Assembly (NCBI GenBank): GCA_040954595.2
Contig: CM082579.2
Location: forward strand, 15,314,001 to 15,378,000
Source of the DNA: Balanoglossus misakiensis
Taxonomy: Eukaryota > Hemichordata
Length of the DNA: 64,000 nt
Reading direction: 5' to 3'
The notes beneath the pieces are model-generated. The model had not been told where the DNA came from, made no database searches, and saw nothing but the letters and a program-made list of their open reading frames with translations. The position numbers and the translations under genes are program-made. Of this stretch, positions 36,960-47,900 are shown one piece after another (within the stretch, counting starts at the first letter, position 1; each line of letters starts with the position of its first letter).

Positions 36960-38235
36960 ACTGAAGAAAAAAGGAATCACAAATCTTAAAACTAAGATGC
37001 CGTTAAGAATTAAATTTCGCGAAAAGGAAGTGACGAAATACGTACATTTTCAGGTGCTCTACAACAAGTAGTCTCCCTATCATCCCTATTGGAGCATGCA
37101 GCTAAAATTTACCATGACGTCATTGATTCTACGCGAACGTTTTTCTAATGGCGATAAACATATTTTGTATAAATTGTGCTCAAACGCCCGTGAATCTCAC
37201 TCGCAAAAATTCACAAGTGGCGCATACAACACTAGGAAGAAAATTGTTTAGCAGTCTATAGAGTTTGTGACCTGAGATTTGGAAGTAAAAGTTAAACTTA
37301 AAAGTTGAGACAGAAGTGATTGAAGAGTAAAGAAACTTTTGAAGTGTTAAGAAAGTTATCGCATTCCTGATGAAAAGAAAAGAAAATACAATACATTCAT
37401 TGTTTTAAGGAACACAAGGAAGACAAGTACTATGCAATCAGAGTATGCATGGATCATTCATCTAAAAATATATCTCCGCGTCTTTTGGCGGGTAAAAATA
37501 AAATGCTGGAACGATCTTTTGGATGGCGGACTATTTGTCCTTCTTGTCCTCAGAACGCAAGTGGTCGAGTAGGTTTATTTCATTAAATTCTTATATTCTC
37601 AGTTGCTACCATAAATACCCAGTGTTCGTGTCGATGTATCTGGACGTCAGCACGATTCCATATAGGTACCTCTCAGTATTAGCCAAGCGAGTTATCCCCA
37701 TCGATAGAGTTTAATTCCCCGTTACATTCCCAACACCAATCCTCCCGCGTGACATTGAGGTTGAAGGTATACAAACCTTAGGAATCATGCAACCATCCAG
37801 AAAGTGTAATAAATTTTGAAGCTATGATGTGAGTTTTCAGTTCGTTTCTTGTTTTGATTTGTTGATGTAACATTGTGCGTTTTAAATAAAAGATAAAAAA
37901 ATGTACAGCAATGACGTCACAAAATTCACTGGTATTGATAAAGCTATATTATATCATATATTATATGTGTTAAATACTACCGTATCTCATTATTGCAGTA
38001 TTTCGTGCTTTAACACAAAATACGCGAATAGGGTTTAATACAAAACTAAATGACACAATTTCTGTTTCTTTGCCAAAATTCTTAATCACAAGATCAACCC
38101 ATCCTTACGCCTCTACTCTATTGCTAAGAGAAACCAGCGTCCGTAACATGCATTGTGAAACCCCTCAACAACATGCATGTCAACACTTCATTTTTTCTCC
38201 AGCATTGTCAGTTTGGTACCCTGACAACTCACGGG
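36960..38235. other. no gene recognised
   Basis: AT-rich sequence with several frames of 60-63 codons that lack domain signals, splice context or similarity to neighbouring genes. Confidence 0.3.
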
Positions 38236-38661
38236 GCATCATGGGACAATATTAAAGCTGATTCAGTGTTTATGTGCATAAAACACACGGCGGTGGAAAC
38301 ATTCGTTTTAAATTATTGTGGACGCGCGCACGCCCTTGTCTGTGTACAGGTACTTGATGCTTGTCTACAGTCACGTGAAACGCTGTTGGTAGTACCCTAG
38401 AAGATAGATATCTTTAATCAGAACTTTGGTAAGGAAGGTTTGAGAAGTCCATTCTATGTAAAGAAAGTTTAAGAAGTGTGTTACCAAAGGGTGTGGGGGT
38501 GGCTGGGGGTCATCAATATATCACTCTGCATCACGTTCACAGAAAAGGTCGCGACACGCCCACAAATTCACTCACGACTTGCGTCACCGGTTACAGGAGT
38601 TCGTACAAAAGTGTGGTTTATGCACATTTACACTGAATCAGTTTTTTTGGCCCATGATGCC
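38236..38661. mobile_element. foldback element of about 425 bp
   Basis: GGGGCATCATGGGACAAT and GCTGATTCAGTGT...ATGTGCATAAA near 38237-38290 are inverted at about 38605-38661, where ACACTGAATCAG and CCCATGATGCCC are seen. The arms are about 55 bp and the centre about 310 bp. No coding frame and no clear target duplication. Confidence 0.55.
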
Positions 38662-38699
38662 CATGGGCCAATACATGCCACGATGCCTCCATAATGATG

Positions 38700-38755
38700 A
38701 TGGCAATGATGGTGATGATGATGATTGTGGTGGTGGTGGTGGTGGTGATTGAGCT
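38700..38755. repeat. (GATGGT)/(GGT)n microsatellite
   Basis: Tandem GATGGTGATGATGATG grades into a run of GGT units. Confidence 0.9.
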
Positions 38756-38759
38756 TTAA

Positions 38760-38937
38760 TTTCCCTTTCTTCCTGTCTAACCACTTCCTCTCTCACCTTC
38801 ACTTATTCGGTCTCTCCCCTCCCCTTCTGTCAAAGTCCTCCCCTCATTCCCTTTCCATCCTGACATTCTCATTTCCGCCCTCTTGCTTTTCTTCTCCTTT
38901 CTCACATTCCTTTTCTCACCTCTCTCCCCCCCTCCGT
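38760..38937. repeat. pyrimidine-rich low-complexity tract
   Basis: About 175 bases are almost entirely C and T on the plus strand. The apparent frames here are composition artefacts. Confidence 0.8.
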
Positions 38938-39572
38938 AACATGTTATGTAATATATAAAGTAAAAAAGTCCAAAGCATGATGTTATCACAGATGACATTT
39001 GGAATGTATTATTGTACTATCTGGTTTAATTTCAAACATAGTGGAGTTATTTATTGGCCAGTATTTAAGCATGTTTAAAGAAGTCAAACAGCATAATAGG
39101 CACATTTCATATCAAACAAAATTGACCAAATAAGCTCAAAAGAGGATTTGAACAATTTGTCCCTTTAAGTAATGTTCAATATTGGATTTACACTTGTGAG
39201 TGTATGTCATCTCCCTTTTGTTAGAAACCTCACAGTCATATAATAAACAGGTGACCTGACAATCATTTGAAATACCAAACTTCGGCAGCTATTCCAGTTT
39301 GGTCCAAAAACCTAATTTTAACTGGCACCTCAACTTTAGGACTATTATGGATGTTGCTGAAACTTGAAGTGGGCTGCTTGTGAAGAGGAAGACGTGGAGT
39401 GTCTCTCAGACAACGCTGCGCTCAGTCAGAGATAAAGTCAAAATATGGATTTGACTTGCAACAGTAATTTGTTAGTTAAGTCAAATTCAACTTAAATCTG
39501 TCTCTTTGGGTCAGTCTTAACGGGTGTAGCATGCTGGAAGGGTGTGCTTACCCATTTCCGACACCTAGTACC

Positions 39573-40021
39573 ACAGGGGGCTGCAAACATGAAAGTTATA
39601 AATGGCGAAGTACGTTCCATTCTGCGTTTTCTCAACCTGTCTTATCATTTGCTAATCCAGAATAAAAGCTATCCATTTCCCATTAATCACCTGCTAACGA
39701 CTTAATCTGTGTGCCCCATCCACGGATTAAGTTAATAAAGTAAACATCGGTCAGCGAGTACTGGGTATTCTCTTACCAAGTGAGAACTGACCGATGTTTA
39801 CTTAATCCACTAAATCCGTGGATGGGGCACACAGATTAAGTCGTTAGCAGGTGCTTAATGGGAAATGCAATAGTTTGTATTCTGGATTAGCAACTGCTAA
39901 GACAGGTGGAGGTAACACAGAAAAATAAACAAGCACAAAGACTGTTCATCAATTAATGTTTATTGGGGGAAAATGCAGGAACTCCGCCTTTTATAACTTT
40001 CATGTTTGCAGCCCCCCTGTG
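39573..40021. mobile_element. near-perfect hairpin (foldback) element, 449 bp
   Basis: CACAGGGGGCTGCAAACATG and GAAAGTTATAAA at the left end are inverted at the right end. The inner parts are also inverted: CCCATTAA, GCTAACGACTTAATCTGTG, CCCATCCACGGATT and AAACATCGGTCAG each pair with a partner on the other side of the centre near 39760. The loop is only a few tens of bases. No transposase. A precise target duplication is not evident, although GTAC occurs just outside both ends. Confidence 0.75.
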
Positions 40022-41600
40022 CGAGTACTACCACTTAGCAGTGGTTCAAGATGATCCTGTTGAAATTGTAAGTTTTTCTCTTATTTCTTTTTTGAACCTG
40101 GACCTGGTAATTAGCTTAGTTTAAGTAATATTGATTATTGGACCTGGTTTGATGTCTTATTATAACAACTACAGAAGAATCTCTGGACACAGTGAAATAC
40201 ACTCCAGGGTTATGGTAATGACTGACAAATTGTCAGTTTAAAAAAGTAGACAAAGAACTCAGTTAAATATTATAATAAAAATATGCTTTTAATATAAGGA
40301 AAAGGTACAATTGATATACTTGTAATTAAAACATAAATATAATGATGAAATTCTTCAACTGTTCTGTAGTTGCACCAGTATTTGTATAAGCTAAAAATGT
40401 TGACTTCTGGCAGGACAACTCAAACAGATATTAAACTTATTTATAGTACTTCCACTTCATGACTTTGTTCAAAAATTTCCCAAACTTATTTCATTGTTGA
40501 TGAGTTGTCACCTCCGAACAACACAAAAAGGAACAGTTTGTATAAAAAAGTAATTTTGCATGAATCTTAAACATACATGCACAAGTTGAGTGAATAACAC
40601 AATATAATCATATTCTACAATGAATTACAATATCAAGATTAAGGGTTTCACATATGACATTACATTGCTACATTTTATATACATGAATTTAATTTGAAAA
40701 ATTTCCATTGATCTATAACACCATGAATAATATAAAAATATGCGAATAAATACTTTGAATTATTATATATACATGTCAGGTCTCAAAGTGAGTAACTATA
40801 TTTCCATTCACCTATGAACTGGTTATTAACCAAATGAAATGATAGGATCTTTTATTTTGAGGATCTTATAATTGTGATCATACACATCCATATTCCAAAA
40901 TTCGCATGCCAAACAAATATCAGATTTATACGGCCAGTTGTAAAGACAGTACAAGGGGCAAAAAAATTGATAATAGTTAATCATCATCTCCCTTCTTTTA
41001 CAGTCTTGGAGAATGGTGACGGTTGAAGTCAAATTAAAGAAAAATATCAAGAAAAATATCAAAATTTGAAGCACTAATTCAGGAGGATATATATCATCGG
41101 GAGGTAGTCACTGAATATATTGAGAGAAATAATTCATAATCTATGCATTTGGATGAAAAGACCTTCTATCTGATCAAGTTAAGGATAAATGCTGCCTTGT
41201 ATGAATACAGAAGCAAGTCAGCATGCAAAGGGAGAGCTGAATTGGTACACTGTTAAATTTGTCCTCCAAATTCAACAAAAATATGTTGTTGTTTAGGAAT
41301 TCTCGTATTATCATATCTTTTTCATTACACAATACCTTATAATAAGTCATAACAAATTTTTAAGGAAAATTCTTTAAAATATGTAAAATATATAGCCTTA
41401 TAACCAACATACTTTAAAGATGATTATTTATGATCATTTCATTCAGATGTTGCTAAGAGTGTAATAATAAAGATCTGTTTCACTCCAACCAATTTAATGT
41501 GCGCTTATCACAGTACTGTCGTCTGACAAAGCATAACTATTATTGTTATCATTTATGGGATTATACCAAGCTTATCACAGTACTGTGTCAACTCACAAAA
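40022..41600. other. AT-rich stretch without a supported gene
   Basis: This lies downstream of the minus-strand gene and probably includes its 3' UTR. Two near-identical CTTATCACAGTACTGT pieces occur at about 41506 and 41572. No coding sequence is recognised. Confidence 0.4.
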
Positions 41601-41660
41601 TGAAAACCATTCTAGTTATCATTTGAATTATACCATACATGTACACACAGAGATGGCACA

Positions 41661-41925
41661 TTAGAAGTATCTGTCTCCGTGACTCTCATGAAATAGTTCA
41701 TTTCTACTCTTAAGAGGCCTTGGTCTCCATTCCTCACTTCCACTGGCACTACCACTGTCGCCACTATACATGGGATTGTAGTGATAGATTTCTCTGAAGG
41801 CTTCCTCATCTTCCACACTTTTCCCTGCCTTGCTATCAACATCATCTGTATCATCAAACCAATGGATATCCATAGTTGCCTCTTGTTCTTCCCAGCCTGG
41901 ATGTTTCTTTCCTCCAAGAGCACAC
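41661..41925 (-). CDS. exon o: cytoplasmic tail and stop
   Basis: After acceptor TTGACATTCAG it reads CALGGKKHPGWEEQEATMD, with an acidic central stretch (WFDDTDDVDSK), a Tyr pair in EIYHYNPMYSGD that could be a phospho-tyrosine site, and the end HESHGDRYF. Stop at 41661-41663. Confidence 0.88.
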
Positions 41926-44900
41926 CTGAATGTCAAATAGTTGAACATCATCAATGTGGGATTTGTTGTGATGTTGTTACTACTGTAGAATAACGCAGGT
42001 GGTTGTTGGACACTTTGCGGTCTGGTCGCGTGACTTTGCCTTGTTAGCCGCCATGCATGTTGAACGCAAATTATACCATGATGCACTGCAGTTACCCTAT
42101 ACGCGAATAGGTCTATGCATGAACTCTTTGAATAAATTTGCTTCCACGATACAGATGTGATTATTTTTCACGTTGCCTCATGCATGTATGGAAAGATACA
42201 GGTAAATTCCCAGTTTTCTGATGGGCAACATTTCTACAGCTGTCTCGATTCTACTCTGGTAGTACTAAATAACTTACCGTTGGTACATGAGTAACATTAT
42301 TACACCAAGCACTAACACAGCCGCTAAACCTCCCGCAACACCACCAATGATGACAGCTGTGTCAACGGAGGAATCTGTAAGAGTTTAAATATTTCTATTT
42401 GTCACGGGGGCGATATGCTACGATAAAAGCAAGACAACCATTCATTATGATGCTTAACTATTGTAAAATGGTTAGTTGACCAAAAATCTAGTTATACTGC
42501 AGATGTTGCAGTTTCACCATTTTCACAAATATTTTCAAGACAACGTAAACTGTAATCATGTAGATCAAACAAATGTGTAAACTTTAGTGAATATTGTTTT
42601 TCAATCTTGAGTTATTAAAAGACAAAGAAATGTATACACACCTTTAACTTGCATTGGTATTCTCTGGCGGCAAGTTTCACCTTGATATTCATCAGTACAT
42701 TCACAAACAGGATTGCCATCACTGTCCTTGATGCAAACAGCATTGTTTGAGCAGAACCCTTCACATTTATCTAGACACAAGAATAAAATCACATCACATT
42801 ATTCTACCTGACGAACCATTTGTATTAGACAAGAACTAAACCCACTTGCAGATTCATTTCTTACAAACGGAATGGAAGTTGTGTGCTGTCGAACATTGAT
42901 TCACTATATATCCACATGTACCGGGTGAATAACATAAACAGTGTCTTGTATCAAACATAATTAATGGAAAAAGGGCAGCAAGAGAGATACTAAATCAACA
43001 GTAGTTTCTACGTTTTAGCTGTACATATTTCTGTTGACATTTCAGTTGTAGATAGTTACATACCTGTACAAGTTATTCCATCACCAGTGAAACCAGTTTT
43101 GCAAGTGCATTCATATCCTGGTACAAGATTCCTGCAAGTGGCATTTGGGTGACAGTCATCCAGACCAAGACGACATTCATGTGCATCTAGAAAACAAAAA
43201 TTCTTGCAATGTCTTTAACTGACCACCAAATAAAACTATGGGATCTTCATACATATCACCAGTTAAAGGTATACGGTCACCTATGGAAAATTAGCTATAG
43301 TTACCATGGCAAAAGGAGATCTAGCCAATCACAGATTTTCAGTGGGTGGCACATGCAAAAAAGAGCGCCACCATATGTTCTTTAGAACTCTCATATACTC
43401 CATTTAAGCCATATATGGGCGTTTGTAAATTGGAGGTGACTGTATACCTTTAAGTTAGATGACTACCCAGATGCAGTGCATGGTTATCACATTCCATAGC
43501 CTAACATGTAGAATTCTGAGAAAACAGTATTACAATATTGTTATTTCCGTGAAATTTTCAGAAAAGGTGTTAAAAGAGGAGCATTATTAAATTATATAAA
43601 AATATTGGATCACACAACATATCAAATGATACTCTAAATAAAGAAGAAAATTTCTTATAATGAAGTGTTTGTGTCAGATTGAACAGTTAAGGTTGATCTC
43701 CACAAGCACTTCATGCATGTTATCAGTTCTATGATTATGAAAAATTTATTCCTACCATCACATTCTGTTTCATATAGGGCACCCTCTCTGCCTGTAGTGT
43801 AGCCAGTTGGGCATGGTTGACAAGCATCCTGGTTGAATTCAAAGTTATATGTTCCAACAGGGCATTTCTCACATCTATAGGACTCCTGATTCAAGTACCA
43901 ACCAACATTGCAGTAAGCTGTTGATGGAATGGAAAAAGAGCATAGAATAAAATTGGAGGACTATCATTATTTTGAACAACTGAGGCACAATAATACAACC
44001 TTCAGTTCAGTACAGTTGAGATACAACATGAAAAGTTGTATACATAATACTTACAAACATTACAATCTTCACTTAAGGTTGAACCGACTGTTCTTGTGGT
44101 GAAGCCAAATGGGCACGGCATACAAGATGGCTGAAGTTCAGCATTTGATCGATAGGTTCCCATGGGACACGACTCACAAGACCCATTGACACTAAGTTGG
44201 ACTCCCACTGATTTACATACCTCTGTAATTGAGAAGATTAATTTTTTGATATTCACGATTATCTGCTTTTCACTCACGTGAATTTGTTAAACTGTTGAAT
44301 ATGTTACATATCTGGCGGTTCTAAAGTAAAAACCTACTCGGAAAAAAGTTTACTGGATGCCGAAATATTGCTTGCCTGTCACTTACAAATGATAACGCCA
44401 TGGGTACGTCACATGGCCAGATCATGTGATTGATAGTCAAGAATAGCAAATAACACAAGTACCTACCCTGACATTGTGACTCATCAGTAGCTCCTTCAAC
44501 TAATGTAAGCATTCCCTTTGGGCAAGTATTACACACAAACTTTCCTTCTTCTGATTGCCAGAATCCAATGGGGCAGCTTTGGCACTGAGAAGTCCCGTTG
44601 TCAAAGTAGTGACCAACATCGCACCTCTCTGCAATAGACATCATTGTTGAAAAATTATTTTTTCAACCAAAGAGATGAACATTCCAATTGTCATTCTTTC
44701 CATATTGGATCACACCACAATAATTTGATATGTACGTCACAATTCCCGGCAAGGGGTATGGGGTTTTATCGGGCCAGTGGCATGAGTGAGGCTAGACGCT
44801 AGTTTTGGAATACGGCTAGATACTAGGCTATGGCTGTGGATGAGGAGGAGATATTGCCTTCTGTTATACATACCAAAACACTGCAAGATGGATAATGATC

Positions 44901-47900
44901 TCTTTCCCCTGGTGACTCCATTATTTGGACAGGCATTGCATGCTGTTTGTCCTTCAAGGGGTTGATAATATCCAATTGCACAAGGATGGCACTGACTCAG
45001 CTCAGTGTCATGGTACGACCCTTCAGGACACAATACTGTGGAAATACAAAATGTTGAAGGCAGATGTATACATTGTTCATGTACTGATCATTATGCATTA
45101 ATGGTTTAAAACACAACTACAATTGTAACACACAGCATTCATTTTGGCCAGTTTTTCACTCTTGTGTCTACAAGTGGGATTGCAGTTGTGTGTGGTTGAA
45201 TGTTGATTCACTATATATCCACATGTAGAATAACATTAACTGTGTCTTCTATCAAACATAATTAATGGAAAAAGGGCAGCGAGAAAGAGACTTTGTCCCT
45301 CCTTGGTATGAGCATATCAAATCAATTATTTCCTTATATCACCTCTTGGTTGGGTTGTATTTACCACTCACACTTGTCTTTAATTTGTACACTGCGACTC
45401 ACAACCACACTCGCAGCAATACGGCCCACCTAACAGGTCATATCAGGCGATATAAACATATTAACATCTACACCTTTTTATAATATTAATTTTGGACACA
45501 GTTTTAATCCTTTCACCACCATGGTTCAGTCCAAACCAATTGTTTTCTATGGTAAGGTTTGACCTCTATAGAGGAAACTGGGAGTGAAAGGGTTAAAGTA
45601 CATAACAACTGAGGAGTATAGGCACTCACCACATTCTTCTCCAACAAGAACACTACCATTGGAACAGAATATTGTACTTTCAACTTGTAATGTCTCAGCG
45701 TCGACCGAATATTCAGCTGTATCAAAAGGACCATTCTTGACTGCATCTTCAATAACTACAACTGCAGCATCAGCAGAGCTAATGGATAAAACAACAGGCA
45801 AAAAATTCTTACATATGCCACATTACAATACCAACCAGAAGTGTGTACTGTAAACTGAATTGTTTTCACGACAGGAAATTTTCGCGATATTAAAAGAGGC
45901 GACTGTTACGTGAGGACGAATTTTCGAGTTCTCGTATTTCACTAACTGCATCATTATCTCCAAAAACATTTTACACAACTTTTTATTTTAACGTTTTTTT
46001 GACCAGCACATGTTTTGCAGAAATTTACTGCTCGCGAAAATAACACATTTTGCAGTATATTTCGAATGCATGAATCTTTAGAATACAGGATGCCGCAACA
46101 TGAAGGAAGGTGGGCAGAAATGATGGGGTTGCCAAAAACTGAAAATGTTTGAGTGTTAAGACACAAAATAATTTGTTTTCACTTGCATGAATGGAATATT
46201 TTGCAATAATGCAAACACCAGCTGTATAGGGAATACAGAGCTGGTCCTCACACAGCCTGGGATCAGTACCCTAGACATGTCACCAAAGTCATTTCAATAG
46301 AACAGAAGGGGAATGAAATACTCGAAAAATAACAATTACTACTCACGCATTGGTTGTGAAACTGAACTGAACCACAAGCTGAGTATCAGCCTGTCTCTTT
46401 CTTCGGTTTGAGGCGCCGCAGGTTATTTCAAGGTCATCAAAGTTGCATTCACCGCCACAAATACCAAACAAATCATTCAGATAGTTGATAGTGTTCATAA
46501 AACTGATCCTCAATTGCTGGATGACACCATTGTTACATGTACCAGCCTGTGAATTGTATGACACGCCACAATTCACTCCACGTTGAGTCTTCCCAGGAGC
46601 TGCAGTAGAACAATACAAACAAACAAATTTTGTTAAAGATGCAATTTTCAATCTAGCGAACGATGTATTGACTTAGACTGCGAAACCGCTTAGCCAATCA
46701 GGAAAGTTACAGCTGCTTACCCAGAACAAAATATTAAGAAAATAGCTCAAATGTACTGGAGCTTTATATTGGGGTAAGCAGATATGATGTTAACAAATTA
46801 TCTACCTGTAATCACAACCTTGACATACTGTAAAGCAAGAATTTGCATTACTCATATTTCTCTTTTCATTTATAACTAAAAGAAAATTGTCTCAATGCTG
46901 GAATACCCCCTCTCACAACTCTCTCTCTTTGGAGAATTTTCTGAATGTGCATGTGCAACCTGATTATATTTCTTTACTGATACCAAATCATTTTTTTCTC
47001 ACCTGAACATCCAGGGAAGGTGAATTCCTCGTCTGGATTCTCAGGATTAAAAGATCCTTCACTATGGCAGAGATAGTAAGGTGCTGGCAGGCTTGCAAAC
47101 TTGTATCCTGGTAAACAATCCACCTGACAGAACACACCCGACTCAAACTCATTACAGATGGAAATACCTTTAACTGGTGGTGCTGGCTTTTCACAATCAA
47201 ATGATGTAAAAGAAAGGAGAACACAGTTTATTTGTCTATATATATATTTTTAATTTTATTTCATCTATCATCCAACAGGCAAATACTACCCAAATGTCTG
47301 TGTCTCATATATCATCCAACAGGCAAATACTACCCAAATGTCCAGGTCTAGGTAACGAACCCACAACCCTAGCCACTAGGGCACAATGCCTCTTTTACCA
47401 GGTTCACACAGGGTAAAATTTGAGACACTATTTGCCAGTGCTAACCACAGAGCATTAATCCTTTGAGTCATGTTGTGTCCACACACACAAAGTTTATGTA
47501 TGGGCGCTGAGGCTCGGCCCCATAGACAATGGGTTGCGGAGAGGTGTTAATCCTTACACCGGCTCAGGTCTGGCTGGCAGAGCCGTCTAAAATCTGAGAC
47601 GTTTCAGGACCACTTACACCGTCCACATATGTTTTTTTAAGACAGTATCAATTCTGAGATGCTTCAGAACTGTCTTAATGGTGTATGTGTGACACCCATA
47701 TTTATTACACAGTCAAATCTTTTAAACAGAACACCAACACATTAACATGTTTCTATGTAAAAGGGACTAGGAAAAGCTGTTGGTTGAAGAGAGGTTTCCC
47801 GATTAGACAGGGTTTGTTTTAGACGGGTTTGAGTGTCCTTGTATGTTCTGAATGATGTTGTTATAATTTTTGATAGTTACATAGGGACAAAAGTGATAAT

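Noticed and set aside
38749-38998. Ser/Pro/Phe-rich and Lys/Glu-rich frames on opposite strands
   Set aside because: Both come from one pyrimidine-rich low-complexity tract.
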